Source of the DNA: Bacillota bacterium
GTDB lineage: Bacteria; Bacillota; Bacilli; Alicyclobacillales; SLC66
Direction: 5' to 3'
Length of the DNA: 64,000 nt
NCBI GenBank assembly: GCA_021846285.1
Contig: JAJZCB010000004.1
Span: 1-64,000 of the forward strand
A model generated the notes under the pieces. The model was not told where the DNA came from. It worked only from the letters and a program-made list of their open reading frames with translations, and made no database searches. The translations under genes and the position numbers were made by a program. Shown here piece after piece: positions 1 to 9,080 of this stretch. Numbering within the stretch: the first letter of the stretch is position 1; every line of letters starts with the position of its first letter.

Positions 1-184
1 TTGACAGCGCCAAGGGAGTACAGAAATACCTTCTGGTAAAAGAGCTGGAGTTGAGCGAGCATAATCCGAATCGTACTTCGTACTTTTGAAATACGTGTTT
101 GCTCTGAGTTCGCCTGCCCGCTGCATCATGGTTCGTTCCCCTCCTTCACGGCCCAAATCCCGACTATGCGCGAGTGATGGAAAT

Positions 185-640
185 CTACTCGTGACTGAGC
201 AAGCGGCGAAAGAGAGCGACGATTTGCGTGGAGTCCGCGCCCAACCCGGCGAAGAAATCCCGGTCCACCTGTTCGACGAGCGTAATGGCGCGTTCCAGAA
301 CGCCGTGTCCCGCCTCCGTCACCGTCAGGACCTTTGCGCGCGTGTCCACGGGATGTTGCTCGCGGGTCAGCAACCCCTTCGCAACAAGTGTTCTCAGCAC
401 CTGCGATGTCATCATGACATCCGTTTTTGCGAATTGTGACAGGACAACCTGCGTCACGTCGTGGCCTTCTTGCGTCAGCCAAGCCAGAGTGGCCAGCAGA
501 ACAAACTGGACGTGGGTCAGGTCGACTTCCTTGAGCGCAACCCGTTGCTTTCGCTGCCATATATTTGTCACTTGCCACAGCAAAAACCCCGGACTGTCGG
601 ACGGCATTTCAAAATTGGACTGCAGTTTCTTCTGTTTCAA
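185..640 (-). CDS. MarR-family transcriptional regulator
   Basis: Winged-helix DNA-binding regulator of the MarR family, expected to act as a cytoplasmic dimer. The protein shows the family layout: an N-terminal helix, a recognition region around TDVMMTSQVLRTLVAKGLLTR, a wing containing D-T-R-A-K-V, and a C-terminal dimer helix. Length (about 150 aa) is normal. Start choice: an AAAGGGAG ribosome site at about 650-658 lies 9 nt before a TTG at 640. An ATG at 607 just after the stop of the upstream EVE gene has no visible ribosome site, and a GTG at 661 is also possible. The gene is downstream of and translationally coupled to the EVE-domain gene, so the two are probably co-transcribed. The ligand is unknown. 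Confidence 0.85.
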   Translation of the reverse strand: MKQKKLQSNFEMPSDSPGFLLWQVTNIWQRKQRVALKEVDLTHVQFVLLATLAWLTQEGHDVTQVVLSQFAKTDVMMTSQVLRTLVAKGLLTREQHPVDTRAKVLTVTEAGHGVLERAITLVEQVDRDFFAGLGADSTQIVALFRRLLSHE

Positions 641-1070
641 GAGCAAGGACTCCCTTTGCACACTTCATGGCATCGGCGATGGTCTGAAAATCGCTGACGG
701 AAATCTCGAAATGCCCGAAACGGAACTGGTAACCCCAGTACTTCAAGTCCTGCACGAAGGCCAACTGGGGCAAGAGGGGCTTAATGGGCGCCGCCTCACT
801 AGGCAGGTAGTTCACTCTCCGCCTGTATGGAACAAACGTTTCGCTCATTCGGAATGGATACACTTCATCATCGGGCAGTTGTCCCATAGCGGTAAACGCT
901 TGGACGATCTCTCCGCCCCCCAGCGCGCTTCTTGGCGAATAGTAGACCAGCCAATCCCCTCGGCCCATTCGCGCCAAGGGATTCCGCTTGCCGTGGCAGA
1001 GTTGGGCAAAGCCGCCGGCAACCCCACGCCGCACATGGTCCCTGGACGCTACGCCAATCCAGTATCTCAT
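609..1070 (-). CDS. EVE domain-containing protein (UPF0310 type)
   Basis: Small single-domain EVE protein of the PUA-like fold, a family that binds modified bases. The N-terminus MRYWIGVASRDHV is the hallmark of this subfamily, followed by G-D-W-L-V-Y-Y-S-P and a C-terminal region with F-E-I-S. The length of 153 aa is complete for the family. The ATG at 1070 was chosen because it gives the canonical N-terminus; a GTG four codons upstream (1082) is possible. The next gene, a MarR regulator, overlaps its 3' end, suggesting an operon. The cellular role of free-standing EVE proteins is not established. Confidence 0.85.
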   Translation of the reverse strand: MRYWIGVASRDHVRRGVAGGFAQLCHGKRNPLARMGRGDWLVYYSPRSALGGGEIVQAFTAMGQLPDDEVYPFRMSETFVPYRRRVNYLPSEAAPIKPLLPQLAFVQDLKYWGYQFRFGHFEISVSDFQTIADAMKCAKGVLALETEETAVQF

Positions 1071-1116
1071 GGAACTGTCCACCCCCTCTTGCGGCCCCTT
1101 TGCGCGGGTTGATCAA

Positions 1117-1549
1117 TCATACACCAACGTGAAGAGCATGGCGTACGAGCGAATCCATGGCTTCTGGAATGCCCTCCGTTATGGACGAGCCGATCTGAGG
1201 GCCGAGTGTGTCTGCCGCGGAACCATCAATTTCGACGCGATGTGTAACCTTCGTATTCCCAGATGGGGTTTCGCTCAAGGTGTGAATAAAGCGAATGACG
1301 ACCCCTGCTCCCGGTATTTCAGTCTCGTCCGAAAACCCTTTGCCTGGGGTGGCGTTGAGGATGCGGAAACGAACAGCGTCCTGCCCCATGGGGGGTGATT
1401 GTTCCCGTTGAGCCGACAGCAAATGGCCCGTCCAATTCTATGGCTGAGATGCCAGAATCCCAGACCGTCCATGTGGCTACATCGCTGTACAGCTTCCAAA
1501 TCGCCGCTGGGGACGCTGTTGTTTCAACTGCATGTTCAAAACTCCACAT
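1117..1549 (-). pseudogene. SRPBCC (polyketide cyclase-like) protein, frameshifted
   Basis: Two frames together give one START/SRPBCC-fold protein. The first (from ATG 1549, MWSFEHAVETTASPAAIWKL) runs to G-S-T-G-T-I-T-P. The second resumes with M-G-Q-D-A-V-R-F-R-I-L and continues to the stop at 1117. The break is at a run of six G (plus strand 1390-1395); removing one base restores a single protein of about 144 aa. A ribosome site with AGGA precedes ATG 1549. The stop of a TnpB transposase lies only 12 nt upstream, so the transposon inserted right at the 5' end and may have separated the gene from its promoter. It could be a true decayed gene or a homopolymer sequencing error. Confidence 0.7.
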
Positions 1550-1560
1550 ATCGATTCCTG

Positions 1561-2904
1561 CTATCCAAAATGTGTGCAATAGTGCGCAGCATTCTGTTCC
1601 TGCCCCGAAGCCCCTTGAAGGCCCGCTTCGTATCTGACAGGCGTGACTTTCCCGCCATTTGCCGGTCTTGCTCTTACACCGGCGCCTGTATCAGACGTCG
1701 CCGCCTGATTCGCCACGGGTAGCGCAGATGGTTCATTGGCAAAGCCAATCGAACAGGTTGCGAGCCTCTTGAGATTCTGCGCCGCATTCACGTCACGATC
1801 ATGATTCGTGCCGCACTGCGGGCAGGTCCACTCTCGAATGGACAACGAAAGCTCCGGCAGGATGTACCCACAGCATGAGCACCGTTTGGAGGATGGGAAA
1901 AAGCGATCGGCCACCACCACTGTCGTGCCGTATAACACGGATTTGTACTCCAGTTGCCGACGTATCTCGCCGAATCCGACATCGGATAGGGCCAGCGCCA
2001 ATCTGTGATTCTTGATCATTCCTTGCACGCACAGGTCCTCGATGCCGATGGCTTGGTTTTTGCGCACCAGCCGTGTTGTCAACTTGTGCGTAAAGTCGGA
2101 ACGGATATTCGCGATGCGTGCGTGGAGTCTTGCCAAGACCGCCGCATCTTGTCGCCGGTTGTTCGAGACGGGCAGTTTCACGCCTTTGGGAAGCTTGCCC
2201 TCGATCTTTGCCTCCCGCTTCGCCGCTTCCAGCTTCCTGCTCAGTCGCCGCTGCCGAATTCTAAGGCGGCGCAACGCTTTCTTCAGCGGCCTGGGGGAGT
2301 CGATCCCTTCGCCCGTAGAGAGAACCACGGCTGCCTTCACGCCGAGATCCATACCTTCCACAGGATGAGAAGTCCGCTTTCTCTTCGCCGCTCCCTTCGG
2401 TACATCCACCTGAATCGACACAAACCACCGATCGGCTGTCCGCGACACCGTGGCACTCAGAATCTTCCCCGTAAATCGCAGCGATTCCGTCATGTCCACC
2501 CAACCGATTTTGGGTAACTTGATGTGTGTTCCCTTCACGGCAAACTTGTCATTGGCCACATAGAACGAATCCAGGCACTGGCCTTTCTTCTTGAACTGAG
2601 GCTTGTGCACGTTCTTGCCCGCCTTCATGTCCGAGAAGAACTGTCCGGCCGTTTTGCCGAGGTTGGCGAAGGGTTGCGCATGGGCGTCTCGATGCACCTC
2701 TTTCATCCATGGAAAGGCTTCATACTTGATCGCGTTGAACCGCTTCTTCAATTGCGACCATGTAGGCGCATGACCCGCCTCAAAGTCCTCTGTCCAATTC
2801 GCCACCGCCCAATTCCACGTAAACCTGGCGCATCCGGCCGCCTGACGAAAATACGCCTCCTGCGGAGCGGTCGGGCGAAGCTGGATCCTGTGCGCCAGTT
2901 CCAT
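1561..2904 (-). CDS. tnpB: TnpB RNA-guided nuclease of an IS607/IS605-type element
   Basis: Transposon-encoded RuvC-like nuclease, ancestor type of Cas12. Visible parts: an N-terminal helical/WED region beginning MELAHRIQLRPTAPQ, RuvC motif I in GMDLGVKAAVV (Asp about 186), motif II in IGIEDLCVQG (Glu about 289), a zinc finger CSCCG...CPQCG, and motif III in DRDVNAAQNL (Asp about 371). All three acidic residues and four zinc cysteines are present, so the enzyme looks intact. Length is 447 aa. Start ATG 2904 follows GGAGGG by 8 nt; an in-frame ATG at 2913 lacks that spacing. The C-terminal 40 residues are low-complexity, as is common where the guide (omega/reRNA) scaffold overlaps the 3' end of tnpB. 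The upstream remnant of an IS607-type TnpA supports the IS607 assignment. Confidence 0.9.
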   Translation of the reverse strand: MELAHRIQLRPTAPQEAYFRQAAGCARFTWNWAVANWTEDFEAGHAPTWSQLKKRFNAIKYEAFPWMKEVHRDAHAQPFANLGKTAGQFFSDMKAGKNVHKPQFKKKGQCLDSFYVANDKFAVKGTHIKLPKIGWVDMTESLRFTGKILSATVSRTADRWFVSIQVDVPKGAAKRKRTSHPVEGMDLGVKAAVVLSTGEGIDSPRPLKKALRRLRIRQRRLSRKLEAAKREAKIEGKLPKGVKLPVSNNRRQDAAVLARLHARIANIRSDFTHKLTTRLVRKNQAIGIEDLCVQGMIKNHRLALALSDVGFGEIRRQLEYKSVLYGTTVVVADRFFPSSKRCSCCGYILPELSLSIREWTCPQCGTNHDRDVNAAQNLKRLATCSIGFANEPSALPVANQAATSDTGAGVRARPANGGKVTPVRYEAGLQGASGQEQNAAHYCTHFG

Positions 2905-3040
2905 TCGCCGCACCCTCCTTCAGCGCTTCATCGAGCTTGTTTCGGATCGGGATGCTTGTGAAAAGGGCCTTGATATCAGTATACCGAATGTATGTTCGGA
3001 TTGCAACGCCACTTGATGTTGAAGAGATCGTCACAGGGCG

Positions 3041-3241
3041 TCATGTCCAAACCACCCGAAGCCAAAGCGCGTGAGCCGATCCTTCAGGCGACGCTGATTC
3101 CGTCAATCGAGCCTTCGTGCCGCGCTCGATATACGACCATAGGTGACCTGTCTGGTTGCAATCCCGGACGCGTCGTTCCTCTTGATCCCGCCGTTGCATG
3201 GTCTTGACCGTCACGTCCAGCATCTTTGCTGTCCTGTTCAT
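3041..3241 (-). pseudogene. Remnant of IS607-type TnpA (serine recombinase) N-terminus
   Basis: The reading frame from ATG 3241 begins MNRTAKMLDVTVKTMQRRDQ, which matches the MerR-like helix-turn-helix at the start of IS607 transposases. A neighbouring frame contains P-M-V-V-Y-R-A-R, reminiscent of the start of the serine recombinase catalytic domain (V-V-Y-A-R-V-S). The catalytic remainder is missing and the reading frame is broken, so this is a decayed tnpA. It lies immediately upstream of tnpB in the same orientation, the normal IS607 order. The AT-rich segment at about 3290-3350, with the 12-bp palindrome at 3334-3345, may be its old promoter or terminal region. Confidence 0.6.
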
Positions 3242-3365
3242 GCCAACGATGTTCTTCATGAACACTATGATGCATCATTGGGTATCTATTTTATAACCAG
3301 AGTCTAGCTCTTTAATGTACTCACGCATATTATATATGTACATATTATATAGAGTCAAGCGCATG

Positions 3366-4487
3366 TCAGATGAACAGCCGCAGGATATTTTCCGCCGCGT
3401 CCACAACCAGGGCGTACGCGTTTGACATGGCAGACTCCTCGCTGATCGGCCCCGGACAAATGCTGAACAGACTGTCCACGCCCAGTTCATACAACAGTTC
3501 CCGACCGGACCCGAGAGCGCCGGACAGACACACCACGGTCTTGCCGCACGCCTTCGCACGCCGGGCGACCCCGGCCACCGCTTTCCCGTACGCGGTTTGC
3601 GCGTCTGTCCTGCCCTCCCCTGTGATGACGAGATCGGCATCCCGCACCGCCTCTTCAAAATGAAACAGATCGAGCATCACCGTGATGCCGGAATCCAGAC
3701 TGGCGCCGCAAAAAGCCGCCAACGCCGCGCCAACGCCCCCCGCTGCGCCCCCGCCCGGCAACCCAGACACGTCGATCCCGAGCGCGCGGTGAATCTGCTG
3801 TGCGACGTGTCGCAGATTGCCATCCAACAGTTCAATCATATCAGGAGTCGCACCTTTTTGCGGGCCGTACACGGCCGTGGCTCCCTGGGAACCGTAGAGC
3901 GGATTGGTGACATCGCACATGACCCGAATGGGCACTTTCTTTATTCTCGGATGGAGACCCTGTGTATCCAGTTCGACTATCTCCCCAACATGAATGCCGC
4001 CGAGTAAAACCTGCTCCCCGTCCGCGTCAAGCGCGCGCAACCCCAGCGCCTGCGCCATCCCAATGCCGCCGTCGTTGGTCGCGCTGCCGCCGATGCCCAC
4101 GATGATGGCCTCGACCTCGGGGCGGTCCAACGCATGACGAATCATTTCCCCCAAACCATACGAAGTTGTGTAAAGGGGGTTGCGTTCCTCCGTGGTCAAC
4201 AGAGTCAGTCCGGAGCAATGCGCCATCTCGATAATGGCTGTGTGCCCGGCCAGTCCATACTCCACAGAGATCTTCCTCCCCAGCGGGTCCGTCGCCTCGC
4301 ACTCCACCCGCTCGCCATGCAACGGTCCGAGGATCGCATCGAGAACGCCTTCGCCGCCGTCGGCGATGGGAATTCCCCTCACGGTCACGTTGCCGCAACG
4401 CGCCGCGGCTTCCTGAACGGCCCGAATGAAGTCGCTGGACGAGAGGCTGCCTTTATAGGAATCCGCAGCGACAAGAACATTCAACAT
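3366..4487 (-). CDS. glxK: Glycerate kinase
   Basis: Glycerate kinase of the GarK/GlxK family, cytoplasmic, ATP-dependent, making a phosphoglycerate (2- or 3-phospho form not decidable from sequence). The N-terminus MLNVLVAADSYKGSLSS, the motif IADGGEGVLD and the block IVGIGGSATNDGGIGMAQALG are diagnostic; GGAAGGVGAALAAF and ITGEGRTDAQT follow. The length of 373 aa is normal. The start ATG 4487 has an AGGAGG site at normal spacing. It is the last gene of the glc operon, 43 nt after glcD, with a hairpin in the gap. Together the operon would take glycolate to glyoxylate, and glycerate formed from glyoxylate elsewhere would be phosphorylated here. Confidence 0.92.
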   Translation of the reverse strand: MLNVLVAADSYKGSLSSSDFIRAVQEAAARCGNVTVRGIPIADGGEGVLDAILGPLHGERVECEATDPLGRKISVEYGLAGHTAIIEMAHCSGLTLLTTEERNPLYTTSYGLGEMIRHALDRPEVEAIIVGIGGSATNDGGIGMAQALGLRALDADGEQVLLGGIHVGEIVELDTQGLHPRIKKVPIRVMCDVTNPLYGSQGATAVYGPQKGATPDMIELLDGNLRHVAQQIHRALGIDVSGLPGGGAAGGVGAALAAFCGASLDSGITVMLDLFHFEEAVRDADLVITGEGRTDAQTAYGKAVAGVARRAKACGKTVVCLSGALGSGRELLYELGVDSLFSICPGPISEESAMSNAYALVVDAAENILRLFI

Positions 4488-4508
4488 GCCTCACACTCCT
4501 CCTGTCCT

Positions 4509-4532
4509 GAAAAACGCCGCAGGCGCTTTTTC
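4509..4532. repeat. Intercistronic hairpin, member of a dispersed repeat
   Basis: The gap between glcD and the glycerate kinase gene holds a hairpin: GAAAAA-CGCC, loop GCA, GGCG, a bulged C, then TTTTTC. A near-identical hairpin with a compensatory T/A pair is at 19524-19547. On the transcribed strand it could act as a partial terminator or processing site that sets glycerate kinase expression below glcD. Confidence 0.5.
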
Positions 4533-5970
4533 ATCCCAAGTTCTGTGGAGCGGTCGTCTGGGTATCGCGAAATTCTGCGCACCGTGCGGGATGTGGGATG
4601 AGTTTGCCTGAGTTGCACAGATCGCGCGGGTTGAACACCTCGCGCAATCGCCGTTGCGCCTCCAGGTCCGTGGCTGAAAACATGTACGCCATCTGCTCGA
4701 TCTTCTCCATGCCGACGCCGTGTTCGCCAGTGATGCTCCCCCCGACATCCACGCACAATTCCAGGATGCGTTCCCCGATCTTCATGGCCTGCTCGCGTTG
4801 CCCTGAGATACGCGCATCATAACAGATCAATGGATGGAGGTTCCCATCGCCCGCATGAAACACATTGGCAACCCGCAATCCATACTCACCGCTCAGTTGC
4901 GCGATGCGTCGCAGGACCTCCGTCAGTTTCGTGCGGGGAATCACCCCATCCTGAACGAGATAGTCAGGAGAAATTCGTCCGATCGCCGGAAACGCCATTT
5001 TGCGACTGCTCCACCACAGGGCGCGCTCCGCATCGTCCTTCACTGTCCGCACCGTGCGCACCTGATTCTTTTCGCAGATGCCCACCACACGCCGCGCCGT
5101 GTCTTCGACTCCGGCCGACAGACCATCCACTTCGACCAGCAGCGCCGCCTCGATGTCCACGGGGTAACCCACATGATAGCGACTCTTGTCGACCGCCTGC
5201 ATCACGAGTTTGTCCATCATTTCCACCGCTGCAGGGATGATCCCCGAGGAGATGATGTCGGACACCGTTCTGGACGCGTCGTCCACATGATCAAAATAGG
5301 CCAGCACCGTCTTCACGGCTTCCGGGCGCTTCAGGATCTTCACCGTGATCTCCGTGGCGATGCCGAGCGTTCCCTCCGATCCAACAATCACCCCGAGTAC
5401 ATCATAACCGACCGGATCGCCGAATGGGTTTCCGAAATCCACGACCTCGCCTGACGCAAGGACCACCTTCGCCGCCACCACGTGGTTGGTGGTGACACCG
5501 TATTTGAGACAATGCGACCCGCCCGCATTCTCCGCCAGATTGCCGCCAATCGTGCACACCGATTGACTGGAAGGATCGGGCGCATAATAGAATCCGCGTC
5601 GCGCGATCTCTTTCGTGAGCACAAGGTTCACAAAACCAGGTTGTACGACCGCTCGTTGATTGTCAAAGTCCACGGCGAGCAATTTGTCCATCCTGGCGAG
5701 GCTGATGACCAGTTCGCCGTTTCGCGGCGTCGCCCCGCCGCTCAGACCCGTGCCCGCGCCCCTGGGCAAAAACGGAATCGACTCCGCGTTGCACAGCTTC
5801 ACAATCCTCGCCACTTGGTCTGTCGATTCGGGAAACACGACGGCGCTCGGCAGCGATTTTTCAGCGACATAGGCGTCGCAGTCGTAGGCCTTCACCTGGT
5901 TGGGTTCAGACAGCACATTCTTTTGCGAGACAATCTCGCGCAATGCCGCAATGATGCGCTCCGCAAGCAT
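4531..5970 (-). CDS. glcD: Glycolate oxidase subunit GlcD (FAD-linked)
   Basis: FAD-binding PCMH-type oxidoreductase, catalytic subunit of glycolate dehydrogenase (glycolate to glyoxylate). The FAD region shows VVFPESTDQVARIVKLC, PRGAGTGLSGG and the segment around N-L-A-E-N-A-G-G-S-H-C-L-K-Y-G; the C-terminal FAD-oxidase domain ends with ITGEHGVGMEK and a cap near N-P-R-D-L-C-N-S-G-K. The length of 479 aa is normal. The start ATG 5970 follows AGGAGG by 9 nt and begins one base after the glcF stop; a longer upstream frame overlapping glcF lacks family similarity. The final residues after P-H-P-A-R lie next to a repeat-like segment and may not be part of the conserved protein. Confidence 0.93.
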   Translation of the reverse strand: MLAERIIAALREIVSQKNVLSEPNQVKAYDCDAYVAEKSLPSAVVFPESTDQVARIVKLCNAESIPFLPRGAGTGLSGGATPRNGELVISLARMDKLLAVDFDNQRAVVQPGFVNLVLTKEIARRGFYYAPDPSSQSVCTIGGNLAENAGGSHCLKYGVTTNHVVAAKVVLASGEVVDFGNPFGDPVGYDVLGVIVGSEGTLGIATEITVKILKRPEAVKTVLAYFDHVDDASRTVSDIISSGIIPAAVEMMDKLVMQAVDKSRYHVGYPVDIEAALLVEVDGLSAGVEDTARRVVGICEKNQVRTVRTVKDDAERALWWSSRKMAFPAIGRISPDYLVQDGVIPRTKLTEVLRRIAQLSGEYGLRVANVFHAGDGNLHPLICYDARISGQREQAMKIGERILELCVDVGGSITGEHGVGMEKIEQMAYMFSATDLEAQRRLREVFNPRDLCNSGKLIPHPARCAEFRDTQTTAPQNLG

Positions 5971-5971
5971 A

Positions 5972-7297
5972 TCAGCGCGCCTCCTTGGCATAGGCCATAT
6001 CAAGCAGTTCGACGGTGTGCAGCACGTCGATGTCCTGGTGGCGACGGTGCGCGCCAACCTTGATCTGCAGCATGCACCCTGGATTTCCCATGGCGATGGC
6101 GCTGACACCCTCGGGCACGTCATCCATCTTCCGTTCAAGAAGTTGCCCGGCCATCTGCGGATGAGTCAGATTGTAGCTCCCGGCGCCGCCGCAACACCGC
6201 TCCGAGTCCTGCATATCCACGACCTTCAGCCCAGGAATCGAGCGCAAAATGCGGCGCGGTTGATCGCGGATGTTCTGCGCATGGCAGAGGTGACAGGCAT
6301 CATGGTAGGTGATCACGTGATCCACCCGGCCTGTCGGAGCTTCGAACCCCACTTCGACGAGCAATTCACTGATATCCCGCACTCTCCCGGAAAACTCCTC
6401 CGCTTTGCTGTGGTACTCCGGGTCATCGCGAAACAGTTCCGGGTATTCCTTCAACGCCGCGCCGCAACCCGCCGCGTTGACGATCACGTACTCGGCTCCC
6501 GTCGCCAGGAACGCGTCGACGTTTTGGCGCGCGAGTTCGCGCGCCTGTTGACGGTCGCCCGCATGAATCTGCAGTGCGCCGCAACACAGTTGCTGCTTGG
6601 GCACCACGACCTCCAGACCGTTGCGGACCGCCACACGCGCCGTCGCTTCATTGATGGAAGCAAAGAATACGTCCATCACGCAGCCCGTGAAAAGTGCCGC
6701 AGTGGCCTTGCGCACGCCCTGGGCGGCCATGCGCGGCGGCAGGGTCTGCAGCGCCGGGCGCGCCTTGACGGCAGGAAGCACGGCTTCCATCTCCTGCACA
6801 TGTTGCGGCAGAATCCGCAACAGGCCAAGTCTGCGTAGAAGCCATCGCAGCCCTGCCCTCTGGTAAACTTTCAATAGCCCGCCGATCGCATACAGCCGTA
6901 CTGGATACGGGAAGATGTGTCGCAAGAAGAGTCTCTCCAATCGATCGTTTACACCGTGCGGCAATTGCGCCGCATGCGCCTGTCCACGAGTTTCCTCAAT
7001 CAACGCGCCCACCTGTACGCCGGAAGGACACACCGTCTCGCAAGCCCGACAGTCCAAACAGGTGTATACGGGATCAATCACAGCGGCATCAAGGGACAGG
7101 CGGCCCTCTGCGACTTCCTTGATGAGATAGACTCGTCCTCGCGGCGACTGGTTTTCATCAAACAACTCCTGATATGTCGGACAAACCTCCAGGCAAAACC
7201 CGCAATGGACGCAAACGGAATACTTGTCGGCGTCAGGCGTATCGGCAATCATAGAGGACAGGCTTGGCACTGACGTTTCAGCTGTCATGTACGCCAT
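5972..7297 (-). CDS. glcF: Glycolate oxidase iron-sulfur subunit GlcF
   Basis: Electron-transfer subunit of glycolate dehydrogenase. Two [4Fe-4S] motifs are plain: CVHCGFCLEVCP near residue 29 and CLDCRACETVCP near residue 80. Two cysteine-rich (CCG) domains follow, with Q-L-C-C-G-A-L-Q and S-E-R-C-C-G-G-A-G-S-Y as the double-cysteine signatures. The length of 441 aa fits the family. Start ATG 7297 has GGGAGG 8 nt upstream; the ATG at 7315 has poorer spacing. It follows the glcE stop by one base, so translation is probably coupled. Confidence 0.93.
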   Translation of the reverse strand: MAYMTAETSVPSLSSMIADTPDADKYSVCVHCGFCLEVCPTYQELFDENQSPRGRVYLIKEVAEGRLSLDAAVIDPVYTCLDCRACETVCPSGVQVGALIEETRGQAHAAQLPHGVNDRLERLFLRHIFPYPVRLYAIGGLLKVYQRAGLRWLLRRLGLLRILPQHVQEMEAVLPAVKARPALQTLPPRMAAQGVRKATAALFTGCVMDVFFASINEATARVAVRNGLEVVVPKQQLCCGALQIHAGDRQQARELARQNVDAFLATGAEYVIVNAAGCGAALKEYPELFRDDPEYHSKAEEFSGRVRDISELLVEVGFEAPTGRVDHVITYHDACHLCHAQNIRDQPRRILRSIPGLKVVDMQDSERCCGGAGSYNLTHPQMAGQLLERKMDDVPEGVSAIAMGNPGCMLQIKVGAHRRHQDIDVLHTVELLDMAYAKEAR

Positions 7298-7298
7298 C

Positions 7299-8633
7299 TC
7301 ATATCCCTCCCGCATATTTGCTTGGCGTCAACAGATTGCGCGGGTCAAAGGCCTGCTTGATCGACCGCATGACGGCAAGCTCCCCCTCACCGACACGACT
7401 GCTATGAAAACAGTCGTGGTGACGACGGACCTCCAGTGGAGCGCGTTCGATGACACTCACGCCAGCGAGTTCCCCGCACCGCTGGCGCACAGCACTGATT
7501 AAGTCAATGATCGCGGCGACATCTGTCACTTTCGCGAATATACGACCCGTTCCGCTGGACAGGGAAAACGAATGGAACGCCCTGACCTCATGGGCAGCGG
7601 CAAACGCGGCAATATCTTCAGCCAATGACGCCAGTTGCGTCGGAGGCGCCTGAATCCGCAGTACAAGTCCTGACGGCTCCAGTGTCTTGCGATAGCGCTC
7701 CCAAAATTGTACGACTTCCTCTTGCCGCAACACGGTGAGCGATGCGCCGACGACCGATGCCATCTGTTGCAGAGACCTGGTCTGAAATGCGGCGGCCTGC
7801 TCGCCCTCGTCAGAGCCAACGGCGAGCATCCACTGAGTTGAACTGTGGTCTGCCGCATGCCCGGCCTGTTCCGTCGCCAAAAGCTCCAGACTGCTCGGAA
7901 TCAGGTTTGAATCCATCACCCGTTTCCGGAGCGCGTCGACTTGCGTGATCGACCCGCCGAGCAGGCACAACTCCCGATATAGAGGAAGCGGCTTCAGTTT
8001 GAACGTGCACTCCGTCAAAATGCCCAAGGTGCCAAGAGAACCGACAAATAATTTGGACAGGTCGTATCCGGCGACATTTTTAACCACCTTGGCTCCCGTT
8101 CGAACGAGATCTCCATCGGCAAACGCGATACGCGTTCCAATGAGCATGTCGCGCAGCGTTCCGTACAAGACCCGCGCCGGTCCGGAAACTCCCGTTGCCA
8201 CCAATCCGCCGACAGTAGCCGTCGGGCTGCACACGGGATCGATACCAAGCATCTGTCCATGACTGGCCAATAGTCGTTGCAAGTCCGCGAAACGCATGCC
8301 GCTTTGCACAGTGACAACCATATCGGCTGGAGAATAATCGACGACCTGACACAGTCGCTCCGTACGCACGGCAACGGCGATCGGTTGCGCGATATTGCCG
8401 AAACCGAGTTGCGTTCCCGCCCCTACGGGCGCCACCTTCCAGCCATTCTGGCTGGCCAACCTTAAAACGGCGGCCACCTCATCGGCGGCGCCGGGAAACA
8501 CGCTGACGACCGGTTCCCGCTGTCCGCTAATGCGAGCGGCCAACTGGGAATCGACGCGCACATAATCTGAACCTGCGCAGGTCATGAGCGCGTCCTGTAT
8601 GCGCTGCTCAGGAATTTGAAAACTCTCCTCCAT
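7299..8633 (-). CDS. glcE: Glycolate oxidase FAD-binding subunit GlcE
   Basis: Second FAD-binding subunit of the glycolate dehydrogenase complex. It carries a PCMH FAD domain with V-A-P-V-G-A-G-T-Q-L-G-F-G and GLVATGVSGPARVLYGTLRD, then V-V-K-N-V-A-G-Y-D-L-S-K-L, characteristic of GlcE, and a C-terminal F-D-P-R-N-L-L-T-P. The length of 444 aa is somewhat longer than the E. coli protein. A GTG at 8636 directly precedes the ATG at 8633; a GAGGG site lies just upstream. First gene of the operon glcE-glcF-glcD-glxK; no malate synthase gene is linked. Confidence 0.9.
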   Translation of the reverse strand: MEESFQIPEQRIQDALMTCAGSDYVRVDSQLAARISGQREPVVSVFPGAADEVAAVLRLASQNGWKVAPVGAGTQLGFGNIAQPIAVAVRTERLCQVVDYSPADMVVTVQSGMRFADLQRLLASHGQMLGIDPVCSPTATVGGLVATGVSGPARVLYGTLRDMLIGTRIAFADGDLVRTGAKVVKNVAGYDLSKLFVGSLGTLGILTECTFKLKPLPLYRELCLLGGSITQVDALRKRVMDSNLIPSSLELLATEQAGHAADHSSTQWMLAVGSDEGEQAAAFQTRSLQQMASVVGASLTVLRQEEVVQFWERYRKTLEPSGLVLRIQAPPTQLASLAEDIAAFAAAHEVRAFHSFSLSSGTGRIFAKVTDVAAIIDLISAVRQRCGELAGVSVIERAPLEVRRHHDCFHSSRVGEGELAVMRSIKQAFDPRNLLTPSKYAGGI

Positions 8634-8636
8634 CAC

Positions 8637-9080
8637 TTCACCCTCTTACCCGAAAAATGTCGCCGCCATTCTGAGAAATACTGTCGTTCCTGCCGGTCGG
8701 ATTCCTGTGCGGTGCAGCGGCATGGGGTCGTCCAGGCACAACACCATGATTATTAAGCGTTTTCACCTTTGAGTATGAATACTACTATTCTATGACGAGT
8801 TTGTCTCAACATCACACAGGACTCCCCATCATCTACGTTCATGCGGTTTTCAGAGAAGCGCAGCCTCCCGTCTCCCGTCGCTCAGATTTTTCCGAATTCT
8901 CTCATGTATCTTCGTCCGACATGTGATAACGTAGAAATTGGTTGCGTTGTATATCTTCACAACATGTGTATACCCGTTATGGAAAGCCAGGCAAATCCAG
9001 TCTGCTTCCGCCATACTAGCGGCAGTGGTATTCAGTAATTCTATCACCAATACCGCGCCGACCAAATGGGGTGAATCCCT
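8637..9080. other. Divergent intergenic region
   Basis: 444 bp between the divergent glcE and EAL-globin-GGDEF genes. Apart from the palindrome at 8772 and likely promoters, I see no coding signal. A minus-strand frame at 8850-9227 overlaps the next gene and has no family character. Confidence 0.5.
8772..8783. promoter_or_regulatory. 12-bp palindrome upstream of the glc operon
   Basis: A perfect inverted repeat AGTATGAATACT lies about 140 bp before glcE. Glycolate operons are commonly controlled by GntR/FadR-type regulators that bind short palindromes, so this is a candidate operator; no regulator gene is adjacent. Confidence 0.3.

Noticed and set aside
3290-3350. AT-rich palindromic stretch as a replication origin
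   Set aside because: Too short and isolated, with no DnaA-box cluster; more likely a remnant of the insertion element.
5971-6138. N-terminal extension of GlcD
   Set aside because: It overlaps glcF, has no family similarity, and a better ribosome site precedes ATG 5970.
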